Assembly: GCA_028527945.1 (NCBI GenBank)
Contig: JAQQAK010000327.1
Location: forward strand, 1 to 5,264
Length of the DNA: 5,264 nucleotides
Direction: 5' to 3'
Origin: Spirochaetaceae bacterium
Lineage (GTDB): Bacteria > Spirochaetota > Spirochaetia > UBA9216
Shown: positions 1 through 5,264 of the stretch, piece after piece
Layout: each line of letters starts with the position of its first letter
Position numbering within the stretch: position 1 is the first letter of the stretch
Notes under the pieces: model-generated
Databases searched by the model: none
What the model saw: the letters and a program-made list of their open reading frames with translations, nothing else
Told to the model about the DNA's origin: nothing
Program-made: the position numbers and the translations under genes

Positions 1-60
1 ACGGAAATCATAATGAAGATGTACTAATACAATAAGCGCGTAAGCATTATATTATTCCAA
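1..60 (-). other. Apparent continuation of the TPR frame past the stop, running off the left edge
   Basis: Read in the same frame as the TPR gene, this stretch gives LE, a TAA at 54-52, then YNAYALIVLVHLHYDFR. The AYAL starts exactly 68 residues (two repeats of 34) after the NYAL of the third repeat. Register is kept across both stops with no insertion or deletion. VLV occupies the place of GLG in the second repeat. I read this as the next TPR unit of the same gene, damaged or miscalled, not as spacer DNA. Confidence 0.7.
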
Positions 61-537
61 TTAAATAACTTTAAGATAAATTTCACGGGATTTTTTGAAA
101 TCACGAACTTTTCTGTAAGCATCTGCTACTCTTGTAAGAACAGTAATATTTGAATCGTCGTGAATAAGATATTCTTCCCAAATTCTTATGGCCTGATTAT
201 ATTTTCTGAGTGCCTTGTAACAATCGGCGAGACCAAAAAGAGCATAATTATTAGTAGGATGAGTTTCCAGACATTTTTGGTAGTAAATTACAGCCTGTCT
301 GTAATCTGCCCGCTTTCTTGCTGCGTCACCAAGACCAACAAGAGCATAATTATTAAGTACATCTTTATCAAGAATTTCTTTAAAGCAAGCTTCAGCTTCT
401 TCTACCAAATTTTCTTTTAGCAGCTGATAACCGCGTTTAGAAAGTTCCGATATTTCATTCAGAAGTTCATCTTCTTCTGTTCCCGGTGTTAAATCTTCAT
501 CTGTAATAAAGTCAAATTTATCTGACATATCCGACAT
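61..537 (-). CDS. Tetratricopeptide (TPR) repeat protein, apparently cut short by an in-frame TAA
   Basis: The 158-aa open frame starts MSDMSDKF, with a duplicated ATG-TCx-GAT, followed by an acidic segment rich in D and E up to about residue 28. The rest is TPR repeats of 34 residues: about 29-62, 63-96 (NYALVGLGDAARKR), 97-130 (NYALFGLADCYKAL) and 131-158 (ITVLTRVADAYRKV, incomplete). TPR arrays form right-handed helical scaffolds that bind proteins, so a cytoplasmic adaptor role is likely, but the partner cannot be read from the sequence. There is no signal peptide or membrane segment. The stop at 61-63 falls six residues before the end of the fourth repeat. The same frame beyond it continues as a fifth repeat in exact register, so the natural protein is probably longer and this copy is either a broken gene or affected by sequence errors. 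It lies 30 nt after the 111-aa gene and has a good ribosome site, so the two are probably cotranscribed. Confidence 0.85.
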   Translation of the reverse strand: MSDMSDKFDFITDEDLTPGTEEDELLNEISELSKRGYQLLKENLVEEAEACFKEILDKDVLNNYALVGLGDAARKRADYRQAVIYYQKCLETHPTNNYALFGLADCYKALRKYNQAIRIWEEYLIHDDSNITVLTRVADAYRKVRDFKKSREIYLKVI

Positions 538-544
538 ATCTACA

Positions 545-550
545 TCCTTT
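545..550 (-). promoter_or_regulatory. Ribosome binding site of the TPR gene
   Basis: AAAGGA on the minus strand is 7 nt before the ATG at 537. A second in-frame ATG at 528 would be 16 nt away, so the first ATG is preferred. Confidence 0.65.
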
Positions 551-567
551 TTAGATATTAATAATTT

Positions 568-903
568 TTATTCAGCAAGCCACTTACTGATAGTTTTGGA
601 CGCTTTCTGCATCCATGTTTCAATTTTATCAGGAGCTGGAGCCAACCAGTACATGCGTAACGCTTTAAGAGGTTCATCATTTTTAAGATGAATATCTCCC
701 ATCCGGATTAAACCATCTGTATATCCGGTTGTAATAAAAATACGTTCAGCTTTTTCTATTTCTCCTGAATTAAAAAAAGTATTCCCCTTTCGTATTAGAG
801 CAGCTTTATCCGCACCAGATAAAGTGCTAGGCCGAGAAGAAGATAATTTTATGAACCCTTCTTTTGGCATATTATCCAAAACGTTTTCATATAAATTTTT
901 CAT
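568..903 (-). CDS. Conserved-looking protein of unknown function with one TPR-like helical pair
   Basis: I cannot assign a function to this 111-aa protein. It resembles small hypothetical proteins of Treponema-type spirochaetes as I remember them, but this is unverified. It has no signal peptide, membrane segment or cysteine cluster, so a soluble cytoplasmic protein is likely. After a Ser-rich, apparently flexible stretch around residues 20-30, the segment ADKAALIRKGNTFFNSGEIEKAERIF has the spacing of one TPR helical hairpin, with G, F and A at typical positions. A second, weaker pair follows at GLIRMGDIHLKNDEPLKALRMY. A WLAPAP motif lies near residues 85-90 and the C-terminus is helical and Trp-containing. 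The start is ATG at 903. I see no convincing Shine-Dalgarno sequence, only AAAAG immediately before the ATG. It is followed after 30 nt by a gene for a larger TPR protein, suggesting a two-gene unit of helical scaffold or adaptor proteins. Codon use looks like that of its neighbours. Confidence 0.8.
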   Translation of the reverse strand: MKNLYENVLDNMPKEGFIKLSSSRPSTLSGADKAALIRKGNTFFNSGEIEKAERIFITTGYTDGLIRMGDIHLKNDEPLKALRMYWLAPAPDKIETWMQKASKTISKWLAE

Positions 904-973
904 CTTTTAGAAATATATACAATATTTAATATAAAATCAACATTAGAATAGAATATATGCTAATTGTAAGCTG
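904..973 (-). promoter_or_regulatory. AT-rich intergenic gap with a candidate sigma-70 type promoter
   Basis: This is the only sizeable gap in the window, and it is strongly AT-rich. On the minus strand TTGATT (940-935) and TATATT (917-912) are separated by 17 nt, a fair match to the vegetative promoter consensus. A transcript starting about 7 nt downstream would begin near 905, almost at the ATG at 903, so it would be nearly leaderless. In sequence this AT-rich, chance matches are easy, hence the modest confidence. I see no stem-loop with a T run that would terminate the his transcript, so read-through from hisB is possible. Confidence 0.4.
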
Positions 974-1564
974 TTACTTATTCAAAAAACCCTTTGTCGA
1001 TAGAACCATATCAAATGGCCTATAGGCCTCGGCAAGGGCTTTTCCCATCGCTTTAAAAAGAGCTTCTGCCATATGATGACTATTCTCTCCATATCGGCAT
1101 TCGGCGTGAAGATTTAAACCTGCTCTGTCGCTAAAAGCTTTTAAAAATTCTTTGAGAAGAAATATATCAAAGTTTCCAGCTCGTTCCTGTGGATATTCTG
1201 CCCTATACACAAGGTATGGACGCCCGCAGGCATCTATTGTTACTTCTGACAGGGAATCGTCCATTGGTATTATAAAATGTCCAAATCTTGCAATAGCTTT
1301 TTCTGATACAGCTGCCGCGGCTTTAAAAGCATCACCCAGAACAAGACCTGTATCTTCTACAAGATGATGAGGATCTACTTCAATATCTCCACTTGCTTGA
1401 ATATTAAGATAAAACCCACCATGAAAAGCCATAGAGTAGAGAATGTGATCAAAGAATGGCAGAGATGTATTAATTACTGGTTTTTCGCTGCTGTCTATAT
1501 TCAGTACAATTTTTATGTCAGTTTCTTTTGTTTTTCTCTCTACTTCTGCTTTTCTCTGTTCCAA
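974..1564 (-). CDS. hisB: Imidazoleglycerol-phosphate dehydratase HisB (monofunctional)
   Basis: HisB removes water from imidazoleglycerol phosphate to form imidazole acetol phosphate, a mid-pathway step of histidine synthesis, using manganese. The 196-aa product matches the monofunctional enzyme, with no histidinol-phosphatase domain. It shows the two duplicated metal-binding halves: DPHHLVED at 64-71 (H66, H67, E70) and GENSHHMAEALFK at 159-171 (H163, H164, E167). Also present are FFDHILYSMAFHGG at 37-50 (H40, H48), RFGHF at 93-97, GRPYL at 114-118 and a C-terminal STKGF at 189-193. The start is TTG at 1564. No ATG or GTG lies between it and the conserved RKAEVERKTKET start region, and a strong Shine-Dalgarno sequence precedes it. 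The gene begins 25 nt inside hisG in another frame, implying coupling. It ends with TAA, and no terminator hairpin follows. Neither hisC nor hisD is adjacent, so the rest of the pathway must be encoded elsewhere if it is present. Confidence 0.96.
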   Translation of the reverse strand: MEQRKAEVERKTKETDIKIVLNIDSSEKPVINTSLPFFDHILYSMAFHGGFYLNIQASGDIEVDPHHLVEDTGLVLGDAFKAAAAVSEKAIARFGHFIIPMDDSLSEVTIDACGRPYLVYRAEYPQERAGNFDIFLLKEFLKAFSDRAGLNLHAECRYGENSHHMAEALFKAMGKALAEAYRPFDMVLSTKGFLNK

Positions 1565-2190
1565 TTTTCCTCTCCTTTCTTGATATCCTCTACAAACTTA
1601 TTGATTCGTTTGTAGTTAATCTTGTAGTAAGCAGGGTTTGCAATAAGGTGTACTTTTATATCGGAAAGTTCTTTTATAACTTCAAGATTGTTTGCTCTTA
1701 AAGTATTTCCTGTTTCAACTAAATCAACTATATAAGGAGAAAGTCCCAGAACTGGGCCTAGTTCTACAGAGCCATTCAGTTTTATTATTTCAACCGGAGT
1801 ATTTTTGCTGTTATAATAATCTCTTGTAAAACGTGTAAATTTACTGGATACCTTAAGCGCTGCGTCATTTCCATTATTATGAGCGCCTTTTAGACCAGCC
1901 AAACACATTTTTGTAGAGCCATAGGAAAATGTGTGAAGTTTATAAAAATCTTTTCCTGATTCATAAATAACATCAGAGCCGCAAACACCAAGTCCGGCAA
2001 TTCCATGATGGACATAGGTTGGAAGATCTGAATTTTTTACAAGGAAGAATCTAAACTCTCCAGTTTGATCATCCGCTACAAGTTTACGGTTATCGAAAGA
2101 GAACTTGATGCCCATGCTGTTAAAAAGTTCCTGAGATTTTTCCATGAGTCTTCCCTTTGGCAGGGCAAATAAAAGAGGTTCGTTTGTCAT
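1540..2190 (-). CDS. hisG: ATP phosphoribosyltransferase catalytic subunit HisG, short form
   Basis: HisG condenses ATP with phosphoribosyl pyrophosphate to give N1-(5-phosphoribosyl)-ATP, the committed step of histidine synthesis. At 216 aa it is the short form, which lacks the C-terminal regulatory domain of the ~300-aa form and depends on HisZ, encoded directly upstream. Visible motifs are LPKGRL at 10-15, GIAGLGVCGSDVI at 63-75 and SSKFTRFTRDYY at 115-126 (usually ATKYPN and similar). The PRPP-binding signature runs from E143 through D156 to ETGNTLRANNL at 159-169. An oddity is G66 in the GxAxLG segment, where most homologues I recall carry Asp. The ATG overlaps the hisZ stop by ATGA. A GAGGGG at 2210-2205 is 14 nt upstream, wider than usual, so reinitiation after hisZ is probably important. 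The last eight codons overlap the start of hisB, and this stretch also supplies the hisB ribosome site. Confidence 0.95.
   Translation of the reverse strand: MTNEPLLFALPKGRLMEKSQELFNSMGIKFSFDNRKLVADDQTGEFRFFLVKNSDLPTYVHHGIAGLGVCGSDVIYESGKDFYKLHTFSYGSTKMCLAGLKGAHNNGNDAALKVSSKFTRFTRDYYNSKNTPVEIIKLNGSVELGPVLGLSPYIVDLVETGNTLRANNLEVIKELSDIKVHLIANPAYYKINYKRINKFVEDIKKGEENWNREKQK
1569..1578 (-). promoter_or_regulatory. Ribosome binding site of hisB (supports the TTG start)
   Basis: AAAGGAGAGG on the minus strand contains AGGAG 7 nt before the TTG at 1564. It lies entirely within the 3' end of hisG, where it helps encode KKGEEN. Its strength and spacing support the rare TTG start. Confidence 0.8.
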
Positions 2191-3257
2191 AATGTTACTA
2201 TTTTCCCCTCGGATCTTAGTTTTTCAGCCTTTTTAAAGGAGTTTACAATATCAGATTCTTCTAAAGTTTTTTCTATTTTGGGAAGAGCAAAACGTTCTAT
2301 GTTTTTTATTCCCGGTTCAATCTTTCTCTGAAGCATAGAAAAGCCTACAGAAGGCGCAGGGATTCCAAAGTTGCTTAAAAGGCTGTCGTATCTTCCGCCT
2401 GAAATAATTGCGGAGTCAACTTTCTGCATATAAACCTGGAACACAATTCCGGTATGGTAGGACTGACTTCCAGCTTCACTCAAGTCAATATGAACATTAT
2501 CAGCACAGCCGGCTTTTTCTAGTGTTTCAACTATATTGATAAGATAATTAATCTCATCTTTATTAATTTCATCTATAAATTTTTTCAGATCCTTGGCATT
2601 CCCAATATAACTAAATAATTCTGCTGTTTTCTCAGCTTTTTCTTTCCCCATAACAGGAGTACAAAAATCAATTAATTCATTGAAGTTTCTAAGGGAAGTC
2701 ATTTTTAGAATTTCATTTTTGTCGTTTTCTGAAAATGCCTTAAAAACTGTATTGAATAAAGAGCGCGAACCCAGGTGAATCTCTGCCGGAATATCCATCA
2801 GCGATATTGTTCGGCTTAGAAGAAGTAGAATTTCTATATCTCCTTCAAAGCCAGGCTTACCAATTAGCTCTACACCTGATTGAAAAAACTCATTATGAGA
2901 TATATCGTCAGAATCTTGATGGCGGAGTATGCTATCAGAATAACAGATTCTTACAGGTAATTCTTTTTCTGTTAGAATCAACCCCATCTGCCGAGCAAGA
3001 AAAAGAGTTATATCAGATCTTAGCATTAAAAGATCTCCGTCCCGGTCTATTAAACGGTAGACCTTATCTGTATTCTCTGCTGGGATTAAGGGTCTATACG
3101 CATCAAACAGATCAAAAACAGGGGTCTCTACCGGCAGGTATCCCCAGCTGTTAAAAAGATTATTCAGAGCTTCGGTAAGTTTTCTATGAATATATGCTTC
3201 TTCAAAAAAAACAGTTTCAGAGCCCTGTGGAATTTTTGTCCTTTTATTGTTAGTCAT
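2187..3257 (-). CDS. hisZ: ATP phosphoribosyltransferase regulatory subunit HisZ
   Basis: HisZ is a catalytically inactive paralogue of histidyl-tRNA synthetase. It forms a hetero-octamer with short HisG and is needed for activity and for histidine feedback in the first step of histidine synthesis. The 356-aa product keeps the class II synthetase core: GYLPVETPVFDLFDAY at 39-54, a motif 2 region ending LRSDITLFLAR at 79-89, HNEFFQSGVELIG at 121-133, YHTGIVFQVY at 267-276, SGGRYDSLL at 286-294 and VGFSMLQ at 304-310. It differs from a true HisS (about 420 aa) in three ways: the HisS-type RPxxGRYREF segment is replaced by RHQDSDDISHNEF, motif 2 reads LRSD instead of LRPE, and the chain stops at AEKLRSEGKIVTL, where the anticodon-binding domain would begin. 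Position next to short HisG settles the call. The start codon is ATG, 25 nt after rsmD, and I see no Shine-Dalgarno sequence before it. The TGA stop overlaps the hisG ATG as ATGA. Confidence 0.93.
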   Translation of the reverse strand: MTNNKRTKIPQGSETVFFEEAYIHRKLTEALNNLFNSWGYLPVETPVFDLFDAYRPLIPAENTDKVYRLIDRDGDLLMLRSDITLFLARQMGLILTEKELPVRICYSDSILRHQDSDDISHNEFFQSGVELIGKPGFEGDIEILLLLSRTISLMDIPAEIHLGSRSLFNTVFKAFSENDKNEILKMTSLRNFNELIDFCTPVMGKEKAEKTAELFSYIGNAKDLKKFIDEINKDEINYLINIVETLEKAGCADNVHIDLSEAGSQSYHTGIVFQVYMQKVDSAIISGGRYDSLLSNFGIPAPSVGFSMLQRKIEPGIKNIERFALPKIEKTLEESDIVNSFKKAEKLRSEGKIVTL

Positions 3258-3282
3258 AAAACGATATTACAGATTATAAAGT

Positions 3283-3828
3283 TTAATTACAAGGAGTATC
3301 CGGATACTTGAAAAATAATAAAATGGATCTTCCATAGACTCTTCTGTCTGTTAGGATAAAATCTCCTACGGTATCAGGCCATTTTTCTTCGGAAGGGTGA
3401 TGTATTACAAGCTGCCCCTCTTTTTCAAGAATACCAGCCTCAGAAACATTTTTTACCAGTTTAATTTTGTTGGCCATAGGGAAGGGGGGATCAAGATAAA
3501 TCAAATCAAATTTTCGATCACATATTTTGATATATTTTTCAACACTCATCATTCTCAGGCTGATGTCTTCTTCTACGAAATCAATATTTTTAAGGATCAC
3601 TGGTTTTTTCTTATAATCTTTTTCAACAAGTATGATTGGACTAGCTCCACGGCTTGCGGCTTCAATTCCAACACAACCGGAACCTGAAAACAGATCAAGA
3701 AAAGACAATCCTGCAATATTGCCAAGAATAGAGAAAAGAGATTCTCTCATTCTGTCCATGGCTGGTCTTATTACACCTTTCGGGCATGTTACATTTCTTC
3801 CGCAGTAAGTTCCGCCGGTAATTCTCAT
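3283..3828 (-). CDS. rsmD: 16S rRNA (guanine(966)-N(2))-methyltransferase RsmD
   Basis: RsmD transfers a methyl group from S-adenosylmethionine to N2 of G966 in 16S rRNA during assembly of the 30S subunit. The 181-aa product is of normal length. It has the family N-terminus RITGGTYCGR at 2-11 and RPAMDRMRESLF at 21-32. The SAM-binding glycine loop DLFSGSGCVGIEAASRGA is at 45-62 and the catalytic DPPF is at 113-116, inside DLIYLDPPF. The open frame also offers a TTG at 3843, which would add five residues (MENNT). I prefer the ATG at 3828 because the family starts with MRI and because GGAG at 3841-3838 is 9 nt upstream of it. That GGAG overlaps the TTG, which has no ribosome site of its own. 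Initiation lies just past the recG stop, consistent with translational coupling. The product is a housekeeping enzyme unrelated to the his genes downstream. Other DPPF-type N-methyltransferases are possible in principle, but the N-terminal signature is specific to RsmD. Confidence 0.94.
   Translation of the reverse strand: MRITGGTYCGRNVTCPKGVIRPAMDRMRESLFSILGNIAGLSFLDLFSGSGCVGIEAASRGASPIILVEKDYKKKPVILKNIDFVEEDISLRMMSVEKYIKICDRKFDLIYLDPPFPMANKIKLVKNVSEAGILEKEGQLVIHHPSEEKWPDTVGDFILTDRRVYGRSILLFFKYPDTPCN
3295..3308. repeat. 14-bp perfect palindrome at the end of rsmD, upstream of hisZ
   Basis: AGTATCCGGATACT is perfectly self-complementary and has no loop or T run, so it is not a terminator. 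It lies in the last codons of rsmD (encoding YPDT). It is 17 nt upstream of a TATAAT (minus strand 3278-3273), where a -35 element would sit, although no good -35 hexamer is present. An operator is possible; chance inside a coding region is equally possible. Confidence 0.3.
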
Positions 3829-3832
3829 AGTA

Positions 3833-5264
3833 TTATTCTCCAAGTGTTTTTTCTGAAAAAGGCGGACAAGTGTTAAGCAGTCTACGTAACCCGCTATTTT
3901 CAGTTTTTAAAAGACCGGGATCTTCTTCAATAAGACTGGTTGCTGCTTTTCGTGCTTCTTTTAGCAGTTCAAAGTCTGTATTAAGGTTTGATATTGTAAA
4001 TGGCAAAAAGCCTGATTGTTCTGCTCCGCTCATGTTGCCCGGCCCCCGGAGTTTCAGATCTTCTTCTGCTATATAAAAGCCGTCTGTGCTTTCTTTCATT
4101 ATTCTAAGACGTTCTATGCCAGTATCTGTAAGATCCTGGCTATAAATCAAAAAGGCATAAGATTGCTCTTTTCCTCGTCCCACTCGTCCACGTAATTGAT
4201 GAAGCGCTGATAAACCAAATCTTTCTGCGTGTTCTATTATCATACAGGTTGCGTTAGGTACATCTACTCCAACTTCTATAACGCTTGTTGCCGCGATGAC
4301 CTGAAGTTCCCCATTCCGAAAATTGTTCATAATATCTTTTTTTGTATTGTTGTCAAGTTTGGAATGAATTAGACCAATGTTAATACCTTTTAGATAATAA
4401 TCTTTAAGCTTTTGGAACATGCTTTCCGCGTCTTTTAATGATGTTTTATCTGATTTGCTTATTAAAGGATAAACAAAATATGCCTGATGGCCTTTGTTTA
4501 GTTCTCGTTTAACAAAATCATAGACCTTATGCTCGTTGCCCATTGCGGCCAAATGCGTTTCTACAGGAATCCTTCCCGGAGGAAGTTCTGTTATTGTAGA
4601 CACATCAAGATCTCCGAATACTGTCATTGCAAGAGTTCTTGGTATTGGGGTTGCTGTCATTAGAAGTAAATCTGCCTCGTTGCTTTTTTCAGAAAGAGAC
4701 AACCTTTGAATAACTCCAAATCTATGCTGTTCATCTATAATAATCAGAGAAAGATTTTTAAAAAAAACATCATTACTGAATAGGGCATGGGTTCCTATTA
4801 AAAGATCTATATTTCCTTCTTTAAGATTTTTTAAAAGTAGTTTTCGTTCTTGCGCTTTTATACTTCCAGTTAAAAGAGCTACTCTTATTCCAATATTATC
4901 AAAAAGTTTATATGCATTATCAGCATGCTGTTTTGCCAATAGCTCTGTTGGAGCCATTAAAGCTGTTTGCCCGCCTTTTTCGATAGCATTTAGAGCGGCA
5001 ATAAAAGCGATAAGTGTTTTTCCACTGCCAACATCGCCTTGTAAAAGCCGGGACATAGGTTTTTCAGAGTTTTGATCATTTATTATTTCTGACAGGACTT
5101 TTTGCTGAGAATTGGTAAGATTAAAATCAAGATTCTGAATGAATTTTGTTTTTAGTTCGGAATCTTTGTCTGTTTTAGTTTTTGATGATTTTTTTATAAT
5201 AGATTTTCTCTTCCATGCTCGTCTGAACGCAAGAAACTGAAAATGAAAAAGTTCTTCAAATTTT
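3833..5264 (-). CDS. recG: ATP-dependent DNA helicase RecG, C-terminal part (5' end beyond the window)
   Basis: RecG is a cytoplasmic superfamily 2 helicase that unwinds branched DNA such as stalled forks and Holliday junctions. The frame is open to the right edge, giving 476 residues. RecG is usually about 690 aa, so roughly 200 N-terminal residues (most of the wedge domain) are missing. The methionine at 5056 is internal, because it sits inside the conserved PMSRLLQGDVGSGKT segment. Counting from the first full codon (5263), I see Walker A GDVGSGKT at 76-83, PTELL at 105-109, the DEQHR box at 177-181, TATPIPR at 203-209 and motif VI HQLRGRVGRG at 355-364. The RecG-specific LKLRGPG at 403-409 is followed by a QSGF segment, which marks the C-terminal region containing the TRG translocation motif. 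No catalytic motif is missing. The gene ends in TAA 4 nt before the preferred rsmD ATG, so the two are probably cotranscribed. It could otherwise be a relative such as Mfd or PriA, but the DEQH box combined with the LRGPG tail argues for RecG. Confidence 0.97.
   Translation of the reverse strand, partial: KFEELFHFQFLAFRRAWKRKSIIKKSSKTKTDKDSELKTKFIQNLDFNLTNSQQKVLSEIINDQNSEKPMSRLLQGDVGSGKTLIAFIAALNAIEKGGQTALMAPTELLAKQHADNAYKLFDNIGIRVALLTGSIKAQERKLLLKNLKEGNIDLLIGTHALFSNDVFFKNLSLIIIDEQHRFGVIQRLSLSEKSNEADLLLMTATPIPRTLAMTVFGDLDVSTITELPPGRIPVETHLAAMGNEHKVYDFVKRELNKGHQAYFVYPLISKSDKTSLKDAESMFQKLKDYYLKGINIGLIHSKLDNNTKKDIMNNFRNGELQVIAATSVIEVGVDVPNATCMIIEHAERFGLSALHQLRGRVGRGKEQSYAFLIYSQDLTDTGIERLRIMKESTDGFYIAEEDLKLRGPGNMSGAEQSGFLPFTISNLNTDFELLKEARKAATSLIEEDPGLLKTENSGLRRLLNTCPPFSEKTLGE
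3838..3841 (-). promoter_or_regulatory. Ribosome binding site of rsmD (decides the start)
   Basis: GGAG on the minus strand is followed by 9 nt and then the ATG at 3828. It lies inside the last codons of recG. Its placement supports the ATG over the in-frame TTG at 3843-3841, whose last base is the first G of this site. Confidence 0.7.

Noticed and set aside
52..63. Stop codon reassignment (TAA read as an amino acid) to explain the TPR frame
   Set aside because: TAA is the natural terminator of recG, rsmD, hisB and the 111-aa gene in this window, so the standard code fits.
160..420. An 86-codon plus-strand frame opposite the TPR gene, with a hydrophobic, Phe-rich product
   Set aside because: The Phe and Ser richness is the complement of Lys/Glu-rich TPR codons, so it is a shadow of the real gene.
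904..973. Intrinsic terminator after hisB
   Set aside because: I found no GC-containing stem followed by a T run on the minus strand in this AT-rich gap.
2807..3154. A 115-codon open frame on the plus strand, opposite hisZ
   Set aside because: It lies wholly antisense to conserved HisZ coding sequence, has no recognisable domain and no ribosome site I could see. Its openness follows from the codon composition of hisZ.
2187..3257. True histidyl-tRNA synthetase (HisS)
   Set aside because: The C-terminal anticodon-binding domain is absent, the RPxxGRYREF segment and the LRPE of motif 2 are altered, and the gene overlaps a short-form hisG.
3397..3687. A 96-codon plus-strand frame opposite rsmD
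   Set aside because: It is fully antisense to the conserved methyltransferase motifs, and its product has no family resemblance.
3829..3843. TTG at 3843 as the rsmD start
   Set aside because: The family begins with MRI, the GGAG site is correctly spaced for the ATG at 3828 and overlaps the TTG itself, and the TTG has no upstream ribosome site.
5054..5056. Methionine at 5056 as the start of recG
   Set aside because: It is embedded in the conserved segment just before Walker A, and the frame stays open and RecG-like (LT-x-xQ-x-x-V pattern) to the right edge.

Overview
The window is a densely packed stretch of bacterial chromosome of low GC content, with every recognisable gene on the minus strand. 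Transcription therefore runs from position 5264 towards position 1. The families present are ordinary bacterial ones. The two TPR-type proteins at the left end and the AT-rich, tightly overlapping layout look to me most like a spirochaete of the Treponema group. This is inferred from general protein resemblance, not from a search, and I hold it with moderate confidence.

In transcription order, the right two thirds hold: (1) the C-terminal ~476 residues of RecG, the branched-DNA helicase, whose 5' end lies beyond the right edge; (2) RsmD, the 16S rRNA m2G966 methyltransferase; (3) HisZ, the histidyl-tRNA-synthetase-like regulatory subunit of ATP phosphoribosyltransferase; (4) the short-form catalytic subunit HisG; (5) HisB, imidazoleglycerol-phosphate dehydratase. 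Junctions are tight: 4 nt between recG and rsmD (using the ATG I prefer), 25 nt between rsmD and hisZ, a 4-nt ATGA overlap between hisZ and hisG, and a 25-nt overlap between hisG and hisB. HisG and HisZ together form the first enzyme of histidine synthesis and HisB performs a middle step (the dehydration of imidazoleglycerol phosphate). The other his genes are not in the window.

A 70-nt AT-rich gap (904-973) separates hisB from a second two-gene unit: a 111-aa protein of unknown function and a TPR-repeat protein. A plausible promoter lies in this gap. I see no intrinsic terminator anywhere, and there is no gene-free stretch over 300 bases.

The most notable observation is at the extreme left. 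The TPR frame stops at a TAA (61-63), but the same frame read through that stop to position 1 still encodes a TPR repeat in perfect 34-residue register. It is broken by a second TAA, and it contains VLV where an earlier repeat has GLG. All the discordant codons can be explained by single G-to-T changes on the coding strand. This is either a decaying gene or a run of sequence errors at a contig end. I did not find a new defence system, mobile element, CRISPR array or RNA gene.
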